Positions 20,850 through 33,538 of a stretch of DNA of 64,000 nt are shown one piece after another. A program made the position numbers and the translations under genes. The notes below the pieces were generated by a model. The model saw only the letters and a list, made by a program, of their open reading frames with translations, was not told the origin of the DNA and searched no databases. Each line of letters begins with the position of its first letter. Position 1 is the stretch's first letter. The stretch is from Stratiolaelaps scimitus (taxonomy: Eukaryota; Arthropoda; Arachnida; Mesostigmata; Laelapidae): the NCBI GenBank assembly GCA_019614645.1, contig JABWDB010000002.1, positions 18,575,501-18,639,500 on the forward strand. Reading direction: 5' to 3'.

Positions 20850-22841
20850 CGTAGCGATTGAATACTGTCGCTGGATGCTGTCGACGCAATGAAATGAAGA
20901 AGTATCGATTGAATGCTGCCCATACACATGTGTGCCGGTGTGCCATGGGTGGCTAATGCGTAACCTATTTGGGTGCAGTTGCCATGAAAGCTGCGGACAA
21001 TGGGACGATTTGCAATCGTCTCTTCGGATTCACCGCGTTCGCGGTGTGCCGGCATATGGGTGAACTTCCATTTCAACTTATTTACATAGGTCTCTTGAAG
21101 AAAGCCCTAATATGGCCGTAAGTCGATCCTGCGTAGTAGTGTGATCGACACCTTAAACAATACCAAAAATAAATTGAAAAAGACAGTGAATAATAACTAC
21201 GTCTAGCCTATTATAAAATTCAAAAATTATCTTATCTATCTGGATTGGTTTCTTGTCATTTTATCATAGAGTTCCGTTTTTCAATCTTCGTTTAGCTGTT
21301 CAAGAGTTGTTCGTCTGGGCGTAACGATCGCGAGCGCAGTGATTAGAATATTGGGGACAGCTATTATCATTATTACACCAGTTGCGCAATTAAGGGACGT
21401 GAGCGGTTGGTGATTTCGTCGAAAAGAAAACTTTCCCGTTCAGTCGACTATAGCACAAATGGCGAGTCGCGCACACTTGGCAATCTCGTTTCGTTTCATC
21501 GGAAGAAGCAGCAGTTGGAACGCCTAACTCGCCCACTGGGGCCAGACAACAGTGGAGATCCTGGGGCGCCGATGGGCGAAAGTTGGTTATCCCTCGATGA
21601 AATGCGGTCAGTACAGGTAGTTCGAGCTTGGCGATCGTATGGCGCATATGGCCAACGCACGGTCACGGACCTGGGCAGGCCTTCGAGGCCACAGGCGAGG
21701 GCTTCCACGCGCGGCGATATTCCGCGAGCCGCTTTGTATGTGTGTGCGTAAAAAGGCAGTGAAAAAATAAGGCTAGGGACGGGGGAGGCAGGCGGAACTC
21801 TGAGTGTGCAGCAGGACATTTAGAGTGTCCTGCGTGAGGCATTACATCCACCATATGTCGCCGCGTCTTTCCTTCTCCGCTTATCGCCACGAGGAGAAGG
21901 GAATTGACGATGGACTTCGGGGACGTGCCTCGAAAAGTGCAGTTAGGATTTATTTGGCTCGGAGGGCACGAGATGGCGCATCGTCTGCAGTGGCCGTGGA
22001 ACGATAGAATTGGCAGTAACGGCGGTGGGCGCCATGCGTTCCGTATCCTGAGTATCCCCCCGACTAGCGACGTTGACAACGAGAGGACCCGGCCGTGCGA
22101 GCGCTCGGTTGAGCAGGAAACCACACTCGGTAGCCGCTTGCACAGGGGCGTTGCTCACCTGCACATTGGGCGAAATCACAGCGACTGGGCGGCAGCCTTA
22201 AAATGACGACGCGGGGAAGAGCCGTCTGTTTGATTTAGTCTACACCTGCACTCAGTTGAATTAATGTGGACGAACGGCACAGTATATATACATCTGTGCG
22301 TGTGTGTGTGCATGAAGGAGGCTGAGATACCGTAAGCTTACCAGCTGTGTAGCGGCGACGCTGATAGAAAGTGTCTCCGCCGGCGGATAGTACTCCTAGA
22401 ACACTGAGAAACGCGCAGAAATCAAGAGAGAGGGCGAAAGGGGGAGCGAGAGAGAGAGCAAACAATGGAACCGGCGAACAAGGCGTGAGGTGTTCGTATA
22501 TGGTCACTGCCGTGCTACAACACCACTCAAAATGGTCTGTCGAGCCCAGCAAACAATGACAGAGGGTGAACGCTGGCCACATTGGTCTGTCTCTCGACTA
22601 TCGTCTTCAGGCCCGGTGTCGGCCTGCACCCCAGTCACGCGTAGATGGTGGCTGCATCTCGATGCATTTGAGCTGGTCCGGGCGGTTTATGACGAGACGA
22701 TCAGCGTCGGTGTTTGTGTCAATGGATGAAGAGGAGACGCGCTCATCCGTGTGTATACATTTAAAATAATGGCCGTGTCCAATATAGGTGGGTATACGAA
22801 TCGCAGTATCGTTGCTACTCATCGTCCCATTGCGCACTTCT
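20850..22841. other. Gene-free stretch
   Basis: No gene recognised. Several overlapping open frames at 21.4-22.2 kb on both strands have GC-rich, Arg/Pro-biased composition typical of chance frames. A short TG run lies at about 22.30 kb and GA runs at 22.43-22.46 kb. Confidence 0.45.
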
Positions 22842-22936
22842 ACAAATAGCTTGTGCAGCATCACTACGTTCTGTGTCGCCGGTGTGTTACAAATAGCTTG
22901 TGCAACACACCGGCGACACAGAACGTACTGATGCTG
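22842..22936. repeat. Near-perfect 33-bp inverted repeat with duplicated 16-mer
   Basis: The arms at 22856-22888 and 22904-22936 are reverse complements with one mismatch in 33 bases and a 15-base loop at 22889-22903. The 16-base word ACAAATAGCTTGTGCA occurs twice in direct orientation, at 22842-22857 and 22889-22904, so the second copy fills the loop. Both strands could form a long stable hairpin. No open frame of note crosses it. Confidence 0.9.
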
Positions 22937-23490
22937 GGATGCTCGGAGGTTGTTTCATTTTCAATTTTTCTTTATCTATAGTATAGCCGGAGTGGAAGAA
23001 CGAGGAAAAGGTATGGATCTGATACTGATCGCAACAGAGGAAAGCATAAAAGGGGAGATCGTTCCCTGCCGATGTCCAGCATACTTCTGTGTACTCAAAT
23101 AATATCGGAGGGGCACCCTCCCGAAGAAGGTGGCCATTATTGATGGAGTATATAGATATATCTCTTTTTCTCTGATTTTCGCTCTTGTCTTTAATATCAT
23201 GTGGTATGATACTAAAAACGGTACGATATTCTATCGTAGATATGCGTATGGGAGGTGTTAAGTCAGTTTGACCGTAATACACAAACCAATAAAATGATCA
23301 CGGTGAAAAAATTCAATGCATTTTTGATGGCGCTTCATTACGACCTCGGTTCGGCTTGAACTTCACGTTGTCCAACGCCGCTTGCATTTGTTTGTTTAAT
23401 ATAATAATTAGTTCAACACCCCATCATCTTCTCTACCAATATCAAGCCCATTCCTATCTGACACCCTTATCTTCCTCTCTCTCAGCGGCC

Positions 23491-23515
23491 TATATATATA
23501 TATATATATATATAT
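23491..23515 (+). repeat. TA microsatellite
   Basis: Pure TA run of 25 bases followed by CT-rich sequence. Confidence 0.9.
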
Positions 23516-25173
23516 GACGTTTTCTCTCTCTTTTACCTCCTCTCATTGTTTCGATGCGTCTCCTGCTAGGGTCCAGTTTTCCCCAGGGGGAGTCTTGCTA
23601 TGCCTTGCTCTCCGCTAATATACGGATGGCAACAATAATGTTGTCGTGGAAGACAAAGAAGCCTTCAACCCGCTCCTTGACCACGCCAAGAGTATGTGTA
23701 TGCATGTGACTGTGTACCTGCATGTGTGTCCGAGCTCGCTCATGTGCTTGAAAATGTGGTAGCAAGGCAGTGCCGCAACGCCCGCCCGCCCGCCAGCCAC
23801 CCTTTAGGGAGGAATCCAGTGGGCTTTACTTCGTTGGGGCTTTTTCCCCCGTCTCCGCCTGCTTGCTTCTTAATGCACGCAGCACGGCGCACTATAGCTG
23901 GGCGTTGGGCTTCTCACTGACGTGCTGCTCGCTGACTTTGCCGCGCGTTCGTCTTTTCTCCTCTCAAACCTCTTACCCTGTTCTCTTTCTAGCTATCTTT
24001 TTCACTCGTTTTGTCAGTCCTTAGTGGCAGTGGACGACGAGGCAGGATGGGACGAGGCCCAGCCGAGCTATGGCCTGACTGCGATGGCGATGCGAGCGAA
24101 CCACGGTGGTGACGGCAGTGCAGGGCTCCCCTGGGAGGCCTGCACCCGGATAGCCCGCACTGGCTCGCAATGCTGGGGTCGAGGAACGCGGTCGTTTTGT
24201 AGCTCCAACGACGCTGCTCGAGGTACAGCCGTTGTCGTTTGTCCACGCCCATGGCTGGCTTATATAGTTGGCGCCATTGCCGCCGTCGCCGCTTCCAAAG
24301 CCATACGGGATAGGGGTTTGTACGGTTTTGGGGATATCCCCGTTGCATACTACGAGAGCATTCTGGAGTTCCAGCAGAAGAGGCAGCAGCCTTGCAGCAG
24401 ATAGGAAGCCACCTACAGTGGCGATTCTGCTGTGCCGGTCTTTCGTCCGCTGCCGCCGTCATCCTGTCCGTCGCCAGCGGAATACAGCTGCTGCTGCTGC
24501 TCGTAGTGATGTAATGCCATGTCACTACCTCTGGCGGACCTGGTGGGCCGCTTCGCTTGCTACTGAAGTAGTGGTAGGCAGTCATAGTAGCGAGAGAGCA
24601 CCACCTGAGCTGCTCGAGCCGCTGATACCACTCAACCTTTTGCTGCTTCTGCAAACGGCGGCAGGATCCAGCTACTAGGAATAAATGACTGACTAGTATG
24701 ACTAGGGCGAACTGCAGCTATCCTGTGTCCGGGTCGTCGCAGTCTTGCTTCCACAGCATTACAGCCTACAGGAGTACAGCGGCAGGCAAATAGCGGAAGC
24801 AAGCCGACGACGACTACGGCGGTGGCGGCGGCGGTTAACGAGAGGGGATTTGAATTTCCTCACCAGCTAGCTGCTACGGGCCCCGTTCCTAGATAGGGTT
24901 CATAGCCGCAGCGGTGATAGCACCAGTGCGCACCACCCTCAGCTCCTTCACCGCTACCACTCCTACTGCTGCGAGCAGGACAACCCCTATCCTTCACGCT
25001 GATCCGTCGCCCTGCAGGGGTCGCAGCTCTCCCTTCAGTTTCCTCGTCCTGTCCCTGCTTCAGCTCGTACCCACAGTTCCACCAACAGACCAGCTAGCCA
25101 GTTAGCCTCGCTTCCACAGACCAGATTCGAGGCCCTCTTCTGAGCGTTCCTGAAAGGGACGCAGGCGGGTGGC

Positions 25174-25236
25174 GGGGGGGGGGCCGCCGCCGCCGCTGCT
25201 CCTCCTCCTGCTGCTGCTGCCGCTGCCGCCGCCGAC
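25174..25236 (+). repeat. G-run followed by GCC/CTG triplets
   Basis: A ten-base G run, then GCC/GCT units, then CTC and CTG/CCG units. Confidence 0.75.
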
Positions 25237-26918
25237 GACAGTTGCGACGAGTAGAACGTGTGCATGGAATTTTTAAATAGAATAGAAGCGAGACCTGGAT
25301 AGCGGTTCGCGGATCGCGGGGATAGATGAGCCCAGCCATGGGACGGGAGAGCACCACGAGGAGCAGCAGTGCCTCTTGAAACGCATCTGGAATCTGGCTC
25401 GTAGGGTGGATGGGTCGTTGGGGCCAGGGGAGTCGAGGGGAGACGGGGCGGCGGCGGCGGCATATGTTCGCTTGTCCAGCGAGCAGGTCTGCCACTCTCA
25501 GCGTCAGTGCGTCCCTGGGTACGGCAGCCGGTCAGTGCCTGCCTTGTCGACTAACGGTTCATGGTAGGGCCGACTAGATCCGCACCATGTGTGGAGACTG
25601 CCAGCTTCGTTATTGAAGCTGGCAACGACATGGAGCACGACGACAAAACGACGTGAGGACCTTAAAGAGAGGCGCGGAAGACGCGTCATACAGCTGCACG
25701 CGACTAAGGTTTAATCGTTTGGTTGTTGTTGCTGTTGTTGTTGTTGCCGTTGTTGATTATGATAATGGCGATGATAATGATTTTATACGCTCACATATAA
25801 CAGAAAAATAAACAAAGCAGAAAACGAATTGAGTTGCTAGCAAGCTATTTCCGATTATCCGACCAGCGTTGATTGACCAAAGATGACGCCTGCGCTGGCC
25901 ATTCAACGAGAGGCAATAACGGATTACTTTTGCAATTACCCTGCGAAAAAGTGAGCCACTAGCTTTTTGCAGACGCACACGAAATAGAAATTAGTTTGAT
26001 TTTAGCCAGACGCCATCAAACAGCGATCCCTCACGAATTGCTTCGCGGAAGCAAGAGCCTGCTTTTTGGTCATCGCTTCAATGTCGGGGTGGGCGCGTCC
26101 TGACTTCACCAAAAAAAATTCTAACAACGTAACATGCCTAACCCGCGTGAGCGCTTCGGCGGCCGACCGGGGGCGAGAGGAATTTGCAACAAAAAAACAA
26201 CGAAACTTCCATGCCCGTCCGCTCAAAGGTGCCAGCGAGACATTGTGCCATCGTATAGGGAGAAGCCGCGACTTGCGTAACAGGACCGGATGTTGATTGT
26301 ATTACACTTGCTCGAGCAAACCGAGCGTCCCTGAAAAAGACATGTTGTACCCGATCGATTCTGTGATGAGCTGACGAGTAAGCACAGTTCTGAGATTGAG
26401 TTTCGTCTATCGCTAGACTCGCAAGGCCCTTTTACGTTAGAGTGGATAGAGCCCCCATACGGCGCAAACGTAGTTTTGTATTTCGTGTTACACTTTTTGG
26501 ACAATATGCGAATGATTCTCAGTGGTAGCGTATTGTCGACATCTCGAGGACAATCCCGTAAGGTACAACAAGGTATAATGCAGTTGACGGCGGCCGCTGG
26601 TACCGCTGTTCTTGTTGTTCGCTAGGATTGAGGCAATTATTCGCCGGTTTCGGGCCCTTTTACGCACCAGGATGAGAAGTGGCAGTGATCGGTACGAGTA
26701 TCGCGGTCGTTCCAGCTAGAGAGTGAAGCGACCTATGCCGCTAATATTGTGTCTGCTGGATGAATAGTTCGTCTGTGACCGTATCGGGAGTCAAGCCTTT
26801 GGTCCCGAGGGCGCGTCGGCTTTAGTAACCCGATCCGGGCCTCTCCGGACAGAACAGCGGAGATCAGGCAATCTGAGCTGGGGAATAACTTCTACCCGCT
26901 GGGATACGATGCATCAAA

Positions 26919-27012
26919 ATGGCGGAAAAAACAACAATAACAGCAACAACAACAACAAGAGCATCGAGCAGCAGCAGCAGCATCAACAACGATAACAACA
27001 AGTGTTTGGAAA
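26919..27012 (+). CDS. Candidate first coding exon (unassigned)
   Basis: An ATG in a strong context (AAAATGG) opens a 31-codon frame, MAEKTTITATTTTRASS and onward, that runs into a consensus donor GTAAGT at 27013. The product is Thr-, Ser- and Asn-rich because the DNA is an ACA/AGC/AAC repeat mixture. Donor-like hexamers are expected by chance dozens of times in a window this size, so the support is limited to the conjunction of start context, open frame and donor. Confidence 0.2.
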
Positions 27013-27145
27013 GTAAGTAACAATGAACAGTACCATGTGGACAGCAATGACTGTCTACCGATTAGTTTGAGCGATGCGAATTTATCGTGACCATAGCCGA
27101 CGCTTGGCAAAGGTTAAGGTCGGAGACGGGAAATGAAGGGTTCAA

Positions 27146-27240
27146 GGTTTTATTATGGTTTATTAAAGCAAGTGCAATTTTCACAATGCCTAAGTAACAA
27201 GATAACCTTACAATAGTAGATGGGCCTTAACCGTAGATGA
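27146..27240 (-). mobile_element. tRNA-Ser-like SINE, family A, copy 2 (5'-degraded)
   Basis: The minus strand carries the conserved 3' part GCATTGTGAAAATTGCA followed by GCTTTAATAAACCATAATAA. A remnant of the head, CTACGGTTAAGGCC, is at about 27222-27235. The B-box is not recognisable and the middle is shortened. It faces copy 3, about 100 bp away, in the opposite orientation. Confidence 0.6.
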
Positions 27241-27334
27241 TGTTGAAGGAAAACTAGCAAAGAGTTGCCCAAGCAAAAAACAACCAGCTGTAGGGATTGC
27301 ATTTAAAATGTGATATCCAAGTATTACGTAAACT

Positions 27335-27494
27335 GTGACGAAGATACAACAGGGTCATCCGTCAATAGCACTTGTGTACTCCGCCCATCTGAAAGTCGAA
27401 GTACACCTTACACCAGACATATAAGAGAGCTTAAGCATTGAAAAATTGCAGCTCCTTAAATAAACCAATAAACATTTACCATTTACCATTTTAC
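27335..27494 (+). mobile_element. tRNA-Ser-like SINE, family A, copy 3, with heptamer tail
   Basis: The plus strand reads CATATAAGAGAGCTTAAGCA, then TTGCAGCTCCTTAAATAAAC and CAATAAA, matching copies 1 and 4. A weak B-box relative AAAGTCGAAGTACACC precedes the body at about 27392-27407. The element ends in a short CATTTAC tandem repeat at 27472-27492, a typical SINE-style simple-repeat tail. The 5' end is uncertain. Confidence 0.6.
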
Positions 27495-28075
27495 CGTGCC
27501 TCTAACGACATCTTTGTTTTATCGCTTTTATCCCATAGATGTCTTAATGTTTAATTGCGTAATCACCCATTGATTTGTTGATACACCTCGTATTCGATTT
27601 CACATATAGATAATGGTAATAATAATAATTATATTCAGGTTGATAATGTTAACGCCAATAATATGTGCCTACATATAGATACATTTCTTCATTCGTATTA
27701 AGATAGGTGTCTCATTATCTCACGAATCAGCGGCGGCGGCGGCGACATAAAGAAATGAGACCGCAGCAGTTTCTGTCGTGATGGCGTCAACAACCGCACG
27801 AGAGCGAGCGGTCGGTGAAAGCCAAGAGGAAAACAAGAACGGCTGTGGATGAACTCGCGTCATATGAAACAGCTTCACATCATAAATGTTCTCCGTACCA
27901 CGGCGACTCTACTCGAGAGGCCGAAAATGGCTGGTAACGTCAGTGATGAAGAAACTGCTGCCCTTCGGCTGCGGCATCCGCATCGTGGATCTTTTAACTG
28001 CGACATTCCCTACCTTAGACCAACAGGAACAAGTAGACGTTTGTATCTATATTCTCTCAGACACACTCACCCATA

Positions 28076-28090
28076 CATATATATATAGAC

Positions 28091-28127
<37 letters not shown>
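28076..28127 (+). repeat. TA microsatellite with CA interruptions
   Basis: About 50 bases of TA/CATA repeats. Confidence 0.9.
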
Positions 28128-28129
<2 letters not shown>

Positions 28130-30356
28130 GGCCGGAAAAGCGTAAGCCGCCGTAACAGTCATGAGAGCAATTCCTAATGACGATTGCTCGAATTTCTTCT
28201 GTTTCGCTCCCGATTTATGTTCTCGTTGTCGCGTTAGGGCTGCGGCCAGCCCAACGTGGCTGTTGTGGCGACTTGAACTTTTGGTTGCTCGATGACGCCT
28301 GCGACGATGGTGACGAATCGCCTCTGACGATTGACGATTCCAGCTCCAGATATGAGCTCAACATCTCTCCACCTCCGGCTCTATTTTGCTTCCGAATTTC
28401 TCGTTGGTTGCTCGCGCGACGCCAACCGCTGGATCGGCGACACAAGCATGATCTCATCTCATATAGCAGAACACCGCGCACGGCAGAGCGTCAATGGCAG
28501 AACACACATTGGTGAACACAGCAGGCGGCGCATTATAGACGCGGTGCATCGTCGCGGTCGTTGTCGTTACTGGCGACGGCGGCGGCCCCGGTCACATCAT
28601 TGTCGTGCATTGACTTCGAGCTCGGTCGAGTCGATCGTGATATCGACACCGGTTGGCACAACACCGACCGCGAAGTAAACCAACAGAATCGCGGAACGGG
28701 AGAAAAGTCGGCAAAGTCCTCGGGAATGGGCGAATTCGATCTAACCTTGTTGTCCCTCGTTGTCCTCCATTGATCTCACACACACACACACATACATACA
28801 AACGAGAAGGTCATCAGGAATCAGACGCCCGGCGTTATCAATGCACCGCACTCGGGTCATCGCCGGGCTTCCCAGTAGAGTATGTACATAAATATGTTAC
28901 GTAGAAATTAAGCACTCTCATATTTTCTTCAATGTTTTAGTGAATATATCCAGACGAAGTCCCATATGCAGGCACTTGAACGAGTTCCTAAGTGTCCTTT
29001 TAGCTTACATCTCATAGCGCACGTCTCTTGTTTGTACGTCTGCCTCCATTACACCGTCGCTACAACTAAACGAAATTAGAAGAATTTCAAGAATACAAGA
29101 GAGAGATAGAAAAATAAAAAAATAACTTATGTTTGAAAACGTCAAACTTTTGTTACCCCCCAGCCGCCGCCGCTACAGGGTGGTTGCCTCACCACTTGGA
29201 TACTCTGTGCGGCACTAATGTTGTTAAGAAAAAGCGCCCGATTCCTTTGAACTCAAGTGCACATCTTTTCCACGACGCTAGTGTTCATTTGTCCAGCGCA
29301 GAACGTCCAGAGCTCGGTAGTGTTGCAGTGCAACTGGGAATTCAGACGAGCCGCCTTTGCTTCCGAAAAGGTCCTTTACTACAAGAACTTGTCTGCAGAA
29401 TTTCTTTCGTTATTAAATTCTGCCGCTCACAAATGCTCTTATCCTACTATAGGACTTGACGCGACAATTGAATATACCTCGGGACAATCAATCAGAGCGC
29501 ATACTTTTCTCAAGGAATAGTCCACCTTCGTATGTAATACGTCTCGTAAGCCGTTATACTCTATGTGTAATAATACTATATTTTTTTTGCCATTCTGTGG
29601 ACTCAGTTTTCCGTGTTCGAAATCGGCCGCGCCAGACCACAAACGACACGGTCAGACTAATTCTCCCCTAAAATCATTACAACTAAAGATGGCCTTAAAC
29701 TTCTACGATGCGAAGCTTGTTCCAATACTGTCGAGGTTACGACAGATGTCATTTGGCCAACAGCCTAGTTTGCGGCACTGTCTCTATATGGGATTCGTCC
29801 ACTAGCTGAAGTAATCACGCTACCCCACCCATACTACCAGTAGTTTCGCTTTGCGTTTGGCAGCACAAGCTGCTGCTGCTGCTGGTGGTTGGTGGCCTTG
29901 TTCACTGGGGCACAATCGCACTTCAGTGGAGAAAGACACCCACTGACTGCAGTGATTCCGGGAAGCCATCAGAACTCATCTCGGAATCGCTCGTTGCCAG
30001 CGAACAAGCTGAAACGAGCGGTTGCCAGCGACTCCGTCCACTAAACCGGCTACGAGCAGGGTTGAAAAGCAGCAGGCCAACGTCGCCGTATCACCCGTAG
30101 GGCGTGTGTTCCTCCTTCCGTCACCGCCGCCACCACCACCACCACTATCACCAAAGCCAACGGCATGGCCACGACGAACGGCATCTAGCGGCATAGAACT
30201 GTCCCGTTTGGACACAAGAAGAGCCAAGCGGCGGATGTCGGCAACGATGATGGCATGTAGTAGCACCAAACGGAGCGCAAAAAGCTGCCCGACCGTCGCC
30301 CGGGCAATCGGTCACTTATAGAGTAGGACGGAGTGAGGCAGAGTCGTGAAGGCAAG

Positions 30357-30388
30357 CGGGCGGGCGGGCGGGCGGGCGGTCGGGTGAG
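30357..30388 (+). repeat. GGGC tetranucleotide array, G-quadruplex-capable
   Basis: Six or more GGG runs spaced by single C bases, then GGT and GGG runs. It meets the G3-loop1 pattern for a very stable quadruplex. No promoter can be linked to it. Confidence 0.85.
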
Positions 30389-30722
30389 GGTGGATAAACC
30401 TCGTGCCGACTCAGAGTCGCTGCGCACCACTTGGGTATGAATCACGGCCTGACAAAGGGGCAAGGTTGTCTCTGGCCACTCACTCGATCTGTGATCGTTT
30501 CGTCCCGACTAACCCGCACCCCCAGGATGAAATCAACGGGCTCGTCAAGGAATTCTCAACGTAATCATGCAAGTGCAGTGTCGTCGTTGGGAGTGGCATA
30601 GTATTGCCGGCAAGGGTGACATGGAATACGAATGTGGGTGAGCGAGAGGAAGATACTCAGAGCTTGTTACATAGAAGCATTTATTTACATGGAATTAGTA
30701 ACAACGTGCCTTGGGAAATCTT

Positions 30723-30750
30723 CCTGTTGTCTATTTTATAGACAACGGAA
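30723..30750. repeat. Short perfect palindrome / hairpin
   Basis: Stem TGTTGTCTAT / ATAGACAACG, with one T-G pair, around a TTT loop. Too short for a microRNA precursor. Confidence 0.7.
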
Positions 30751-31045
30751 AGAAGAACATGGTGAGGACACCTGTTTGCTTCGGGTGAGCAGTTTTGTAT
30801 TGTGGCTAATCTTGACGGCAGCCTATAGGGGAAGAAGCCGCATATACGCACGCTCCGTATGTAGTGAATGTGGTGCAAAATGATGATATGCGAGCGCATT
30901 TCACTGGCGAGTATCGTGATTAATGATATTGTGAAAACTGTAGATTTCTGTTCATTTCTGTCTCCAGAAGCAACCCCCAGTGCGTGCGTTCAGCTACCCG
31001 TGTGTGTGTGTGCCTGTGTATGTGTGTACGTTTCTCGTAGACATG

Positions 31046-31055
31046 CCCCCCCCCC
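31046..31055 (+). repeat. C10 homopolymer
   Basis: Ten C in a row, following a TG-rich stretch. Confidence 0.85.
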
Positions 31056-33362
31056 AGATCGGACTACAAGTTCTGGCGGGCGATAGCCGATCTAATCTGA
31101 AATGCGTTTGCAAACAACCGCCTCCGAAGTCTCCCGAGACGCAGCCCTCACCAGGTGAGGCCTGCATTGTATGGTATGAGTTTGCGTTTGCTGTGCCACC
31201 ACGCCGCTGCGCCCGCTGCAGCTCGCGACCGCAACGGACCAACACCAAGACACTCACTGGACAGGAAACAAGAACTGCATGTCTGCCAGCCTCAAAGGAC
31301 TGACTCTCTACGACGGAGATAGCGAGTGAACCCAAAGTTTCGAACGATTGCGGTCGCTGGCTTGTGCTAGGCAGTTGAAGCTGTGCTGAAGGCACCCGCA
31401 GCAACGATGGTGGCGGTGGTGGTGGCGGCCTGCGGCGGCAGTAGTGGCCGCGGTGGCAGCACAGCCAATAGCAATAGAAGCTAGAGGGAGTCTTGGCTCA
31501 CTGTCCAGGAGACACGGTCCCTCAAGCCTGATTGTGATGTTGACGAAGACGGATAGGGGCCGGCGCGACGGAACACGAGAGAGACCACCGACGTCGATTG
31601 GTCGCTGCGGTGTAGACTGGGAACAAGGCAAGCGAGCCGATACGACAACGACGAAGACGAGGTAGTAGTCGATACCACGCAGCAGCGGCGGCGGTCGCGA
31701 GCTACGGAGATAACAGCAGAGGCCTAGAGAGAGAGAGCAGCAGCAGATCCAGGAGAGAGTTGAGAAAAATACACAGCCTGCCAGTGAGTCGCCTCCTGCT
31801 ACTGCTATTCAGCTCTTGTCGACTCTTCGCTGCTACAACTGGGTCGCTCTTCCAGCAGGGAGAAGCTGCTGCTGCTTCCTGGGTCGCCCACAACCGCCTC
31901 TTCCGACGACTCCGAATTGGCCGCTAATGTTTCTGCCAAACGGTTGAGCGTGCGCCCATTTGAAAGGAACCAATCGACCCGATTCGACTCGAGTCTAGCG
32001 TGGTACGCCGCGTTGCCACTGCAGCCGCTGCCAGAGGCTGTCCGTGACTGTTGTTGTCCTTGCCCTGTACGGCCGCTCCCCGGTTTCTCCTTCATTATAT
32101 TCTACCGGCGGTTATTTCTCCCTTGAGACGCTAACGGCGGCTGCGACGATGGCGGTGCCGGCGGGCGGAACTATACCATCACATGATCGCAACGCACATC
32201 GGTATTGCGATTACCGCCATTTGACTTATCCCGTATATGCATATGGCCAACCACTTTATACTGCATATGGATTGAGATGTGTGCTTAAGAATACGTTATA
32301 GCTGTAGGTACACAAGCAGACTCACACACGGCGCATGTCATGTGTACAATATGCACCGTGCACGTTGTGAAGGAGGACCTGCCGTGCAGGGTGACACACG
32401 TTCGTACAGCGCGGATGTTTTGCTATTATGTTGCCTTATGCGCTGCAGTTCGATTGATTGACCCTGCCACGAACAGACGTAATAGTAGAATTATATTGCA
32501 TTGGTATAAATGGTCATAGCGACAATATATTACAGCACTAGTGCATATAAAACACTATATGATTTCCAGTTTATTCCGTGTCCGGTATACACGAATCTTC
32601 GGAAAGCCGTCTTGCTTCAAAATGTGTTGCGCTCTATTCGTAGTTAGTATTCACTTCGGCAGCATGCATCGCTCACGAGTCTGTGTAGTCCTCTCTCCGT
32701 TGAGGGCCTTCTGTTCTGTTGGTTCTTTAAAGGGGCCGACGGCAGGCAGATAGGCAAGCAGCCATGATGGCTTGCAAACCATGGGGGTTTCGTGTGTACG
32801 CGGCCAAGAACGGGGCCTCGACTGTACGCGGCTGTATGAGGCGTACAGCGAAAGCTGGGGGAGTTAGGCAGGCACGATGGGGGAGGAGTTTGCTGGCAGC
32901 GAGGGAATGTGTGGCAATGGTTTTCGCAAGACCTTGCTGGCTTGCACTTCCCTATCCCAGCCATCAAGTGCGCTGCTCCGCCCGGCTGCTGGAAGTATGT
33001 CGCAAGACGACCCAACAGCCAGACTACGCTGAGCCGTCGGTGCCCGTCGTCCCAGCGTCGGCCCCTCCCGAACCCGAGCCCACAGCCGCGTTCCTCCAGC
33101 GTCGCATGGCCCCAAAGAGAAGGACCCAGCAGGCCGGTCAGACACCCACCCACCAACCCAGCCACTCGATAGCCCGTCCCAATGCTTTGCCCCGGTGCCT
33201 GCTTGCCTTCATTCCTTTCTTCATTCCCGTCCGCCAGCCAGCCTGCCTGAACGTTAGCCTGCTTTCGACGTCGGCCCCGGCCCGACGGCGGCGAGGCCAC
33301 TAACCTCGACGAGACCTCGCTCACCCCCAAACCGCCCCACCTTCTCTCCCTCTCTAGCAAGA

Positions 33363-33380
33363 CCCCCCGGCCCCCCCCCC
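33363..33380 (+). repeat. C6-GG-C10 tract
   Basis: Two C runs split by GG; prone to sequencing and assembly error. Confidence 0.85.
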
Positions 33381-33538
33381 TGCGCGATCCGGCTCTGCTG
33401 CTCCTCCTCTGCAGAATGCTGCCGTTGCTATTTAGTCAATATCGGTAGAATTGTTTCGCCTGCCGTTACTCCTCGTTGTTCTTCTGTTCGTTCGTTCATC
33501 CATACCACTACGTGTGTTGCGTACAGCGCAACAACCGT

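Larger units (their letters stand above)
22937..26910. other. Gene-free stretch, AT-rich then GC- and triplet-rich
   Basis: A TA tract lies at 23491-23515. From 23.7 to 25.6 kb the DNA turns GC-rich with CTG, GCC and GCT runs and a G10 tract at about 25174-25183. Long frames here encode poly-Ala, poly-Arg or poly-Pro and are not credible. No homologous gene recognised. Confidence 0.45.

Noticed and set aside
26223..26510. Minus-strand stretch with HIVQKV, similar to the mariner fossil
   Set aside because: The match is six residues long and the sequence after it does not follow the transposase; likely coincidence.
29690..29805. GST-like start MALNFYDAKLVPILSRLRQM
   Set aside because: Only a loose resemblance to the first beta strand and helix; no glutathione-site residues and the frame ends soon after.
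32644..33360. 238-codon minus-strand frame
   Set aside because: GC-rich chance frame with Arg/Gly/Pro bias; no conserved motif and an equally long frame on the other strand.
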